A stretch of DNA of 64,000 nucleotides, from contig NC_071668.1 of the NCBI RefSeq assembly GCF_028554725.1, forward strand, positions 41,678,501 through 41,742,500. Reading direction: 5' to 3'. Shown in pieces: positions 1 to 9,980 of this stretch. A program made the translations under genes and the position numbers. The notes below the pieces were generated by a model. That model had not been told where the DNA came from and searched no databases. It saw only the letters and a list, made by a program, of their open reading frames with translations. The DNA comes from Zeugodacus cucurbitae (lineage: Eukaryota; Arthropoda; Insecta; Diptera; Tephritidae). The first letter of the stretch is position 1. The number at the start of each line of letters is the position of its first letter.

Positions 1-489
1 TTCTGTGGGCAACACTACGCCCTCCAGTTCACTATCGCCGAAATCGATTAGTTATGGATCTGGCTCTTGACAACTTTTGATCTTCTCACGAATATTGCAT
101 CACGACTGACGATAACTTTTCAGCTTGCGAAATGTTTCGCATAATTTAACATGGTCCTGCCCATTTCCACCAATTGGCACGTTCCGCTACGCCGTTCTGC
201 TGTGGATTATACGGCACCGTTAATTGTCTTAATATACCGCTTTGCTTTAAAAACGACTCGAACACATTCGAAATGTATTCTCGACCGTTATCGCTTCACA
301 GGTTCTTAATTTTAAATCGGTTTGCTTTTCCGCCATTGCTTGGTATTCTTTAAACACTTCGAATACTGTATCTTTAGTCCTTAGAAAATAAACACATGGC
401 ATGTCCTTTAAACAATTGAAACTTACGTGTATATACCAATTATACCTCTTATATGTTTTATCATAGTCTTTTTCTTCTTTTTGAACCAC
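1..489 (-). pseudogene. Copia-type integrase core, decayed fragment
   Basis: Reading the minus strand from about 489 down to 1 gives a Ty1/copia integrase catalytic core. A DNGREYIS block at about 270-300 and a PQQNGVAER block at about 190-215 are the second aspartate and the glutamate region of the DDE triad. A TGA lies just before the DNG motif and further frame breaks follow, so it cannot be active. The element runs off the left edge of the window. Its upstream part (protease and gag) reappears at 1283-1870 behind an inserted repeat. The family call rests on motif order (gag, protease, integrase) and the DNG...NGVAER spacing. Confidence 0.7.
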
Positions 490-1265
490 TGTGCTAAACA
501 CAAAGTTGCTAGCAACAAAGCTATATAAACCAAACTTTCTGCAGTCGTGTTTTTTAGCCTCTTCTTAATACAGTCCAAAAATGAAAGAAATCGGGTATTA
601 ACCACGCCCACCTCCCATACAAAGGTTAGGTTGAAAATTACTAAAAGTGGGTTAACTCACTAAACACTAAATTTCACATAAGGAATGGCATATGAAAGCT
701 GCACTCAGATTTTTTTACAAAATGGAAAATGGGCGTGGCATCGCCCACTTATGGGTCAAAAACCATATCTCAGGAACTGCTCAACCGATTTCAATGAAAC
801 TTGGTTTGTAAAAGTTTCCTTACATCCCAATGATATGTTGTGAAAATAGGCAAAATCGCTTCACAACCACGCCTACTTCCTATATACCAGAACTTTGAAG
901 ACGATCTGAATCGTTTACATTACAATATATAAAGTAAGCACTAGAGAAGATATCGTGGCAGAACTTTGCACAAATACTATGTTTAAAGTGTGGCAGCCCC
1001 ATTCTAAAAATCCATAATACGGACCATAGGTTTTTAAGGCCCCATATATCGAACACGAGGACCTCGGTGCTTCTATCCTAATATTATGGTTTCCAACTTT
1101 CAATGGACTTTATACAATATATATGACGAATATGTGGGTCAAATTGTATATTACATAATATAAATAAAGTTAAATAAGTAAATTGCGATAGTATAAAATG
1201 TTCAGTTACACCCGAACTTAGCCATTCCTTACTTGTTTCTATTGTATTCATACATAAATAATCCG
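490..1265 (+). repeat. Dispersed non-coding repeat, copy 1 (5' truncated), inserted in copia
   Basis: About 0.8 kb of non-coding sequence is shared with 23786-24584 and 37251-38889. Shared blocks include 'accacgcccac', 'aaaaccatatctcaggaact' and a common right end 'cttagccattccttacttgt'. Complete copies begin TATACTCTYGCAAC and carry an inverted version (TTGCGAGAGTATA) about 40 bp before the right end. This copy lacks the left terminus and separates copia protease from copia integrase. No coding potential is visible. It is most likely a non-autonomous DNA element, but its superfamily is unclear. Confidence 0.65.
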
Positions 1266-1282
1266 TTATTGTTGAACGTTTC

Positions 1283-1870
1283 CAACAGAACACAATTTTT
1301 GTTGTTTTTGATTACCAGTAACCACGCTCAAATGTAACTGTATGACCACTCTCGATTGCTTTGCTTACTGACACAACATTTCTTTGCAAATTGGGTACAT
1401 AAAGCACATTCTTTAGCTTAACTGCTGTACCACCGACGTCGCCACGACCAACTGCTTCAATACACAGGCCTCCCGCCAACCATATCTTTTTTCTAACACT
1501 ACCGTAATTTTGAAACAAACTGCAGTCGCAACAAAGATGCGGAGTTGCACCGCTGTCAATGCACCACGTATCCGTCTATGACTTATTACTGTTAGAGTTT
1601 TTTGTATTTATCATAAAACACGAACGCTCACATTTATTGCCATTTTGCTTATACCCATTATTTTTTGGCTGTATACACGCCGTCGCGAAATGCCCGTATT
1701 TTCAGCAGTTTAAACACTTTTTATTGCACTTATTGTTCTTGTTACCTTTTTTCGTGTTGTTTGTAACGTTTCTTTTGTTCTGGCGTCTGACTTAGCATGC
1801 TGAAGCGTTTCTCTACTTGTTTCACATGTTTGTTCACATGCATATTGTCGCGCACCTTCTTCTAACAATT
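1283..1870 (-). pseudogene. Copia-type gag zinc knuckle and aspartic protease, decayed
   Basis: On the minus strand, about 1740-1690 encodes a gag zinc knuckle with exact CX2CX4HX4C spacing (CLNC ... KYGH ... C), but a TGA falls inside it. The protease motif WCIDSGATPH follows at about 1565-1535, then an open stretch at 1518-1312 ending in LYVPNLQRNVVSVSKAIESG, the typical pre-integrase segment of Ty1/copia polyproteins. Basic gag tail sequence is readable upstream to about 1870. It is the same element as the integrase remnant at 1-489, split by the repeat at 490-1265. Stops and frame changes show it is dead. Confidence 0.72.
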
Positions 1871-2240
1871 TCAAACATTTGTAATACTAATCTCAATCTA
1901 TTACCACAAGTTAACGAAAACTATACGTATCCCTTTTTGTAATATATACTTAGAATACATACAATATTTGTAAGCCGTTAGTTTAAGATTTAGGCTAAAC
2001 GATTCCATAAAACAGAATAAAGAACTCTCTTGTAATTGAGCCGTAGAAGCGAACGTACGTGATTTTTATTTAATCGGAATCTTTATATTTTTCGTAACAG
2101 GCAATTAGGTTTTTTATTTATTCGCGCATCCCAGTATTAGTATTTTCGAATCTCAAAAACGCTTGAAATTTTTCAAGGAGGCCGAGCAGGGACTAAGTGC
2201 GTGAACTTAGTTTAAATTTTTAATAAAAGTGCCAACTAAT
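1871..2240. other. AT-rich interval, nothing identified
   Basis: This lies between the copia gag remnant and the RTE tail. It may hold decayed copia leader or LTR sequence, since a copia 5' end is expected here, but I could not find paired LTR ends. No ORF or RNA gene is recognisable. Confidence 0.3.
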
Positions 2241-2359
2241 TCTTCTTCTTCTTGACTGGCGTAGACACCGCTCCAACGGAGTGGAGGCCTTCCCCTTCCT
2301 CGGCTTCCTCCGGCGGGTACTGCATCGAACACTTTCAGGGCTGGAGTGTTTTCGTCCAT

Positions 2360-3952
2360 TCAGACAACATGACCTAGCCAGCGTAGCCGCTGTCTTTTTA
2401 TTCGCTGAATTATGTCAATGTCGTCAAATAACTCGTACAGCCCATTGTTCCATCGTCTGCGGTATTCGCCGTTGCCAACGTTCTGAGGACCACAAATCTT
2501 GCGCAAAATTTTCCTATCGAAAACTCCTAGTGTCGTCTCATCTGATGTTGACATCGTCCAAGCTTCTGCACCATAAAGCAGGACGGGAATGATAAGCGAC
2601 TTGTAGAGTTTGATTTTGGTTCGTCGAGAGAGGACTTTACTATTCAATTGCCTACTCAGTCCAAAGTAGCACCTGTTGGCAAGAGTGATTCTGCGCTGGA
2701 TTTCGAGGCTGATATTTTTTCGTGTTGTTGATGCTGGTACCCAGATATACGAAACTATCTACTACTTTAAAGTTATGGCTGTCAACAGTGACGTGGGAGC
2801 CAAGACGCGAGTTCGCTGACTGTTTGTTTGATGACAGGAAATATTTCGTCTTGTCCTCATTCACCTCCAGACCCATTCGCTTCGCTTCCTTATCCAGGCA
2901 AGAAAAAGCTGAACTAACGACGCGGTTGTTGCTTCCGATGATATCAATATCATCGGCGTACGCCAGGAGCTGCACACTCTTGTAGAAGAGTGTACCTTCT
3001 CTATTTAGCTCTGCAGCTCTTATAATTTCTTCCAGCATCAAGTTAAAGAAGTCGCACGATAGTGAGTCACCTTGTCTGAAACTTCGTTTGGTATCGAACG
3101 GCTCGGAGAGGTCCTTCCCAATCATGATTGAGCTTTTGGTGTTGCTCAACGTCAACTTACACAGCCGTATTAGTTTTGCGAGGATACCAATTCAGACATC
3201 GCGGCATAAAGGCAGCTAATTTTCGTGCTGTCGAAAGCAGCTTTAAAATCGACAAAAAGGTGATATGTGTCGATCCTCTTTTCACGGGTCTTCTCAATAT
3301 TTGGCGCATGGTGAATATCTGGTCAGTTGTGGATTTTCCAGGTCTAAAGCCCTGATAAGGTCCAATTAGTTTATTGACGGTGGGCTTTAGTCTTTCACAC
3401 AGTACGCTCGATCGAACCTTGTATGCGTTATTTAGGAGGCGTTAGGATCCCACGGTAATTGGCGCAGATTGTGGGATCTCCGTTTTTATGGATTGGGCAG
3501 AGTACACTGAGATTCCAATCGACAGTCATACTTTCTTCCGACCATATTCTGCAAAGAAGCTGATGCATGCACCTTATCAGTTCTTCGCCGCCGTATTTGA
3601 ATAGCTCTGCCGGTAATCTATCGGCCCCCGCTGCTTTGTTGTTCTTCAAGCGGGTAATTGCTATTCGAATTTCTTCATGGTCGGGTAATGAAATATCTAT
3701 TCCATCGTCATCGATTGGGGAATCGGGGTCGCCATCTCCTGGTGTTGTACTTTCACTGCCATTCAGCAGGTCGGAGAAGTGTTCCCTCCATAATCGCAGT
3801 ATGCCCTGGAAATCGGTTACCAGATTACCACCATGGTCTCTACATGAGGATGCTCCGGGCTTGAAACCTTCGTTAAGTCGCTTCATTTTTTCATAAAATT
3901 TTCGAGATTCACCTCTGTCTGCCAGCTTTTCAAGCTCTTCGTACTCACGCAT
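2360..3952 (-). pseudogene. RTE reverse transcriptase and C-terminal domain, frameshifted
   Basis: The open segment 3952-3428 covers the fingers (ITRLKNNKAAGADRLPAELF, then DWNLSVLCPIHKNGDPT). Frame changes near 3430-3160 precede 3155-2652, which carries FRQGDSLSCDFFNLMLEEI and the catalytic AYADDIDIIG. The thumb and C-terminal part is 2647-2360 (LYGAEAWTMSTSDETT, RLRWLGHVV). The domain copies element RNA at the nicked target. All catalytic motifs are recognisable, but at least two frame breaks make it inactive. The copy at 41985-43744 is the closest relative in the window and lacks the RQGD region that this copy retains. Confidence 0.82.
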
Positions 3953-4141
3953 TTCGGCCTCTTTCTTTTTTTGTCTGCAGATGCGTCTCGCTTCCCTCTT
4001 CAGCTCTCGGTATCAATCCCATCCCGCACGTGTTGTGGTCGTTTGCAACGTTGCGAGGTAGGCAGTCTGTTTTCTCTCCGCTGCGAGACGGCAATCCTCA
4101 TCGTACCAGCTTGTTTTTTGTCGTTGCCGAAATCCAATTGT

Positions 4142-5079
4142 TTAGGCTGCAGCGGTACGCACTGAGTTTGAGATGCCGTTCCACAGTTCCCTCATACCGA
4201 GATGCTGATGAGTGCTCTCAGAGAGCAGGAGTGCAAGTCGAGTAGAGTATTTCGTGGCTGTCTGTTGCGATTGCAGGTTTTCGACGTCGAACCTTCCTTG
4301 TGTTTGTTGACGGGCGTTCTTTGCTGCACTGAGGCGGGTGCATATCTTCGCTGCAACCAGATAATGGTCCGAGTCTATAATTGGTCCTCGGAGCGTACGC
4401 ACGTCTAAAACACAGGAGACATGTCTTCCGTCTATCCCGACGTAATCGATTTGGTTACGCGTGTTTCGATCAGGAGACAGCCAAGTAGCTTGATGTATTT
4501 TCTTATGATGGAATCTGGTACTACAGACGACCATATTTCGGGTCCCGGCGAAGTCGATCAGCCTCAGGCCGTTTGGCGATGTTTCGTCATGGAGGCTGAA
4601 TTTTCCGACTGTTGTGCCAAAGACACCTTCTTTACCCACCCTGGCGTTAAAATCGCCAAGCACGACTTTTACATCGTGGCGGGGGCAGCGCTCATAGGTG
4701 CGTTCTAGGCGCTCATAGAAAGCATCTTTGGTCACATCGTCCTACTCTTCCGTTGGGGCGTGGGCGCAAATCAGCGATATATTGAAGAACCTCGCTTTGA
4801 TGCGGATTGTGGCTACACCACAAATCCAACACCAAATTTGCGCTCCTTTATATGCCCGCTGTAGTAGATGTCACAAGGACCCACCAATCGCTCTTCTTGG
4901 ATGGCGGTGATGCCAGCCTTTAGTCGTATGAGGACATCAACCAGCTGGGCAGAGGCACTTTCCCAATTAAGGGTCCGGACATTGCAAGTGCATGCCCTTA
5001 AATCATTATCCTTAAAACGTTTGCAGGGGTCGTCATCAAAAGGGGGGTGTCTCATCCGAGGCTTTCGTCGATTTTTCAT
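4142..5079 (-). pseudogene. RTE endonuclease (APE type) with linker, frameshifted
   Basis: The N-terminal segment (5079-4813) has the CNVRTLNWE block (Asn of the APE fold) and the AIQEE block (catalytic Glu). A frameshift leads to 4735-4142, which contains VVLGDFNARVGKEG, SPDRNTRNQIDYVGIDGR and the terminal IDSDHYLVAAK block (catalytic Asp-His). APE domains nick target DNA for target-primed reverse transcription. Compared with the copy at 40879-41841, the frame is broken near 4740-4815, so no single product could be made. The C-terminal part runs into the linker before RT. Confidence 0.8.
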
Positions 5080-5310
5080 TAGTACTTCGTTTTTATGTGG
5101 TGGGTCCTAAACCCTACGCACAACCGCAGAAGCGGTTAGCTGGCCTTCAAACGGATGTCTGTTGGCTACCCAGAGGATACTTGGTCTAAAACCGGAAGTC
5201 GTGAGCTGCTTGAACCATGTGGAGAAGAATCGTTTCTGGCCACTCCCAAGTGAATGACAATCAAAAACTTTCCTCAATTGCGTGAACTTCTACACATGAT
5301 CCCATCCTCC

Positions 5311-6248
5311 GAGATAATATAAACAAAAAATGTAGTCACACGTCACACCACATAAGCAAAAACGCCAACCCAAAATGAACCTAACTCGTCCCAACTACTA
5401 AATATGGAAAATAGAAATCTGAAAGGATATATCTAGTAATATATATAAGGGCCTCAAAATGAAGTGTGAACATTACAAAGATATTGAGAAATCTCTAAGG
5501 AAAGTTAAAGAATGATTATGAATATGAATATGAATACTCAATAAAAGTATCACAATTATCTGTAATTAATGAATAAAAACTAATGAATTGATTAAAAGAT
5601 ACTTTTACAAATAAAAAATAATAAATTATTAGCAGAAGTATTTATTCTTTAAGTAAAACAATCTCGTTTATTGGGAAACAAAATTAAAAAAGTGAATCTC
5701 CAATTACTCCAATAAATAGAGTATCATCACATCGACACTTTGTACACATGTTCCGATAGAATATTTGAAGTTTAAAAGTTACATTTGAAACCTTTACAAA
5801 AGTACCCTGCGATTGTTGGCGATTGAGTGTTTCTGTACTATTATCTAGCAAAGTTTCTACTGTGAAACTATGAAAACACAAATTATGAGTTATTATAAAA
5901 ATTAAATAATTTGTTATTGTCATTCATTGGCTTAAGTTTAAAATATCTTTCCAAGTAATTTATTCAATATTATATTGATAAATTTAAAAAATGTAATACG
6001 GTTGGTACTCTTCTTCTACTGAAAGCTAGCAGCAGCCAGCACCTAATAGCTGTAAATAAACGCTCTTCGCAGCTGTTGACCGAAGCTGTGTCATTTTTTT
6101 GACAGTTTGTAGTGAAAATTAGCTCGGATCAACAGATTGCGCTTAATCAGAGTCGCACAGGGGGACTTAGAGTAGTGAAGTGATTATGAAGTGTCATTTT
6201 TGTATGACGAAATCTTGTTAAATCCAATGGTTTAGTAAGTTAAACTAC
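5311..6248. other. AT-rich intergenic sequence, nothing identified
   Basis: No coding signal stands out. A 79-codon minus ORF at 5684-5923 has no recognisable motif and is probably chance. The right part (6000-6248) is less AT-rich and may belong to the 3' flank of the Harbinger remnant next to it. Confidence 0.3.
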
Positions 6249-6500
6249 TCAACAGCCTAAACCTTGGGGATAAGTATCTGGGAACATAATATTATGTAAC
6301 GTACAGCACATGTTAATGATTTTTGCGGCATTTTTAGGAGCATAATACATCTCTCTAACATCCAATACGCACCTCCATGTATTTTTTAAAACACCATTGT
6401 TACTTTCTACAATATTACGTTCGCGCGTATGAGTTTCATTACATTTGATTTCTGAGTACCTTCTACCGCGGATCCGTAGGATGTTAACAGCCAAAGATCT
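6249..6500 (-). pseudogene. PIF/Harbinger transposase, C-terminal scrap
   Basis: The 81-codon minus reading frame contains HTRERNIVESNNGVLKNTWR followed by YYAPKNAAKIINMCCTLHN. This is the glutamate-bearing end of the DDE_Tnp_4 fold of PIF/Harbinger transposases (Rx2VExx.G.LK...R, then KA..II..CC.LHN). Only the last part of the nuclease domain is present. The gypsy element inserted about 50 bp away may have separated it from other parts. It resembles the Harbinger pieces at 48898-49261 and 51742-52641, but I cannot tell whether they belong to one family. Confidence 0.75.
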
Positions 6501-6553
6501 AATGGATATCCCACGAGTTCTATGAACATAAAAATTTACTATTTATTATATAT

Positions 6554-6925
6554 TGTAATGGATTTCAAAAATAAATCGTTTACGCTGAAACTCTACCCTG
6601 AGTTCGATCACGGGATTGCCAAATAAAAGTCACTATTTAATGGCTATACACTTATCTTTATTTCTAATTCAAAGAACTTAACACTTTATTACTCGTTATA
6701 CGAGGTTACAAATTCTTACTTATAATTTCTTGAACTTTTCTCGGCAACTCTCTAATTAGAACTGTGTGTTGCTGCCAGTACGGCAGCCCTTATATAGTCG
6801 ATTGTTGGCAATATATCGCCACTCGAACATTCTGGCAATTACGATTATCGATGTCTGGATAAATCTGGCATGTTATCGATTTCGATTGTTGATTATAGTT
6901 TATTCTGGCATCCATGTTCGTCACA
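6554..6925 (-). repeat. Gypsy 3' LTR
   Basis: The LTR (372 bp) starts TGTGACGAACATGG and ends ATCCATTACA on the minus strand (TG...CA). It matches 21199-21550 with a few substitutions and a small deletion around the integration-site motif. A TATA-like CTATATAAGGG lies at 6787-6797 and marks the likely promoter. Confidence 0.85.
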
Positions 6926-7144
6926 CTGTCCTCCAATTAAGTCTGATCGTCCCGATCAGACATACTTCCAGAACCAAATGCTGCAAGCCGTTCTAGATGA
7001 ACCCCCTTCATTTTATTCCTGGGTCTTCCAATTGTCTGTATGTGGTACACCACATCATTGATCCGTTTAACAACCTGGTATGGTCCTTCCCAACTGCATT
7101 GAAATTTAGGATCTTCCTTCCTTCTAGCTAAGGTACGAGTCCAT
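6926..7144 (-). pseudogene. Gypsy integrase C-terminal segment
   Basis: The minus strand reads a WEGPYQVVKRINDVVYHIQ block, the C-terminal GPY/F module typical of gypsy integrases, followed by a basic tail running into the 3' LTR. It continues the integrase remnant ending at 17351. The LOA/I-type LINE inserted between them, and about 40 codons of the expected intervening sequence are not visible, so a small deletion at the insertion point is likely. Confidence 0.75.
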
Positions 7145-7400
7145 TATTCAGTGTTTGTTGCTCTTCAATAGCACAGCATTCGGTGATGTAGTCGTATCAT
7201 GGTTGGGGGTAAAACCAAGGGCTGGATCAAGGTGTCATGCGACCCGTGCCGAGGATCAACCTGGCTGGGGGCCCTTAAATAGCCCAGTCTTGAACGGAGC
7301 TTACGGATACCTTGCGCCCTCCGTAATAAGAAAGCCTTGCTTGCGTAGCGGGGGCTATGCGCCAGTGGACATAGATTCCCCTACACTCGTGGGTCCAAAT

Positions 7401-8711
7401 ATGAGAACAACAAAAGAAATTAAAGATAAACCAAGTGAGTCCGGTTCTCCCTCAATAAAAAAGAAAGCAGCGTATGCAACGAGCTCTAGAACAATTAGCA
7501 CGAAAACAGTGGCTAAGCCTGGTCTGAATGCTAATGTTGACACCAGTGCTGTAACTTCAGCTAAGCCAAGTTCCAGCAAAACAACAACAACAAAGGCAGC
7601 CGGAGCTGGTGTATCAATCAGAGAATGGCCTACCTTTAAGGTGGAAGAGCCATCAAAAGCTAAGTATGCGGAGAGGAAACGCGCTGCATACATCTTACGA
7701 AGGGCGCACCGGTATCCACCAACAAAAGAGGAGCTCACAAAAGAGCTCCAGGAAACCTTGGAGTGTGCTAAAGCGGTGTAACCCAACAATAGCTTGGAAC
7801 CGCCAGTTGTCGCTACTAAAAGGCAAAGGTCAGCTGAAGAGGCTAAGCCATCAGTTAAGCGGCCTAAAACAAGGGGTGAGTTGCCCAACAGATCCTTTGC
7901 GGAAGTGGCCCGGAACCGCATCATCATTGGTGTTCTGGATGAGGGGAAAAATTGCCAGAACCCAATGGTAATGGGTACAGTCTGCGCTGACTAACGTGGC
8001 TCTGGAAGTGCTATTAAGCAATCCAGGCCCGCCGCCGTCATGCACAGATGCTGGATGGTACCAGGGTCAGATCAAGCTAGTAGCTCGTGATGACGAAAGA
8101 TCGGTCCAGCTATATAAAGCCGCTATAGCGAAGGTGGGAGAGGTGTATCCCGAAGCCAAGCTAATAGTTGTCGACAAAAAAGTCATTCCGTCCAGGCCGA
8201 GGGCAAGAGTTTGGACACCGGCTACACCATCCCAGCCGGAACAGATCATGCAGCTGATCAAAGCTTGCAACCCAAACCTACCAACGGAGGGTTGGAAATT
8301 TGTAAAAGCTTTCGAAGAAGCGACAACCGAATCAGGCGTGGAGACCAAAAGTGCCACGATGCAGATTCTGTTGTTGCTAACTAACGACTCAATTGAACCG
8401 CTGAACAGAAGTGGCGGCGAAATTAATTATGGCTTCACTAAAGTCAAAGTGAAGACTTACAAAGCAGATGCAGCGCCGGCACCATCATCGACCATCTTAC
8501 CTCGGATAACGAGATGGGTGAGGTAGAGGAAGATCCAATGGAGTCGTCGAGCGATATCGATAGCCTCGAACAAGGTGAGTGCTCCTCAGAGTCTGAACTA
8601 GCGGGCAGGCTCTCAAATTTATATACCGAGAAAGAGCTTTTAAGCGATTCTCTAGATGATGTAGATGTAACCATAACTAATGCATCTCTTACAAATAAAT
8701 CTTCACCATAG
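7401..8711 (+). pseudogene. LOA/I-type ORF1 with DUF4780-like domain, frameshifted
   Basis: The start at 7401 (MRTTKEIKDK) is preferred because the upstream open frame is leader. A Ser/Thr/Lys-rich N-terminus to about 7650 is followed by a basic helix (AERKRAAYILRRAHRYPPT). A TAA at 7779 interrupts the frame. A +1 shift near 7990 leads to 7996-8526, where GWYQGQIKLVARDDERSVQL ... NPNLPTEGWKF ... GGEINYGFTKV matches the DUF4780 pattern of fly LINE ORF1 proteins. A second shift near 8514 returns to the first frame for an acidic tail ending at TAG 8709-8711. Such proteins bind element RNA. There is no CCHC knuckle, and three lesions make it inactive. Confidence 0.72.
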
Positions 8712-8978
8712 CAAACTAGCTTCATTAGCTCTATCAAGTGAGAGAGCTTTCAACCTATACGGACGTGTATTTGATGCGCTCCGTGCGTATTCTCTAAAAC
8801 CTAAAATTAAAAGAAAATACATAAAAAACAAAACAACTTAAACAGTGCATTAAGCCAAGCGTTAGTCAATAACGCCGAAATTGTTAGCAAAACAAAAAAA
8901 AATCACAAAAATAAAAGTGTACAAACAATAATAAATACTAAATAACAAATTCTAAGTGCGAGAAAATAAACAACAACA

Positions 8979-9979
8979 TGAGCGCTGCGCAGCCTCACCA
9001 ACAAGCCGTAGGCATTCTCTGTTGCTAAATTAAGCGAAATTGTAGGTACAAAAAACTTTCATATAGTGCCTTTAAAAAAAGGCAATATAAATGAAACGAA
9101 AATACAGACATACACTGAGAAAAGTTTTATGGATGTTGTAAAGTTTTTGTCGGAAAACAAAAATTATTATTCCTATCAGTTGAAGAGCTCAAAGGGCCTA
9201 GCTGTAGTAATTAAAGGTATAGAGTCATCTGTAGACTCTAGTGAAATCAAAGAAGCTCTTGAAGAATGTGGCTTTGAAGTTAAAACTGTCGTAAACATCT
9301 TTAATAGAAATAAAGTACCACAACCAATGTTTAGAATTGAATTGATGCCGAATTCTAACCAGCTTAAAAAGAACGAAGTGCATCCAATATATAATTTAAA
9401 ATATTTGCTGCACCGTAGAGTAACCGTAGAAGATCCACACAAAAGAAACGGTCCGGTACAATGCACCAACTGCCAAGAGTATGGGCATACCAAATCTTAT
9501 TGCACTTTACGCAGTGTTTGTGTGGTATGTGGGGATTTACATCCCACTTCAAAATGTATCCTCAAGAAAGAGGATTTAAACAAAAAATGCAGCAGCTGTG
9601 GAGGAAGTCACACTGCCAACTACAGGGGTTGTCCTGTTTATAAAGATTTGAAATCGAAGTTGTCACAGGGAATTCAAGCACGTCGTAACCAAATGTTACA
9701 TACTCCCCGTACTGACATTATAGATATCACAGACCATATTCCGAAATATTATATAGTAATATTAAAAATAATACTGTACAAGGGAGCTATGCCAATGTTG
9801 TAAAAGGCAACAATGTACAAATGCAACCACCGCAAAATCCTTCAAATAGTGGTATTGAAACTATGATCATAAATCTTACGCAATGTATGACACAATTTAT
9901 GTCTACAATGCAAAAATTAATCCAAGATTTAATAAAATCACAAAACCAAATGCTGCAAACTTATTTAAATAAAAAATAA
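8979..9979 (+). pseudogene. Jockey ORF1 (gag-like) with three zinc knuckles
   Basis: A plausible start is ATG 8979. The frame shifts near 9010 into the long open stretch to 9803. KFLSENKNYYSYQLKSSKG and KGIESSVDSSEIKEALEECG form the PRE_C2HC-like N-terminal module. Three CCHC knuckles follow at about 9463-9640: QCTNCQEYGHTKSYC, CVVCGDLHPTSKC and CSSCGGSHTANYRGC. After a further shift near 9790, a Gln/Met-rich helical tail runs to TAA 9977. The protein would bind element RNA. Two frame breaks make this copy defective. Confidence 0.82.
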
Positions 9980-9980
9980 G

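Larger units (their letters stand above)
2241..5310 (-). mobile_element. RTE-clade LINE, near full length, defective
   Basis: The minus strand carries a 5' leader (5310-5080), a CFDP2-like endonuclease, a reverse transcriptase, and a 3' end reading 'gtctacgccagtcaagaag' into a (GAA)n tail at 2241-2255. The same leader and coding order occur at 40633-43744. RTE assignment rests on the APE endonuclease plus RT with RQGD, LAYADDIDIIG and C-terminal WTMSTSDETT blocks. At least three frame breaks disrupt it. No clear target duplication is visible at the ends. Insect databases often mislabel such ORFs as craniofacial development protein 2. Confidence 0.85.

Noticed and set aside
7155..7400. N-terminal extension of LOA/I ORF1 from 7155
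   Set aside because: Composition fits an untranslated leader; the ATG at 7401 starts the Ser/Lys-rich ORF1 start typical of such proteins.
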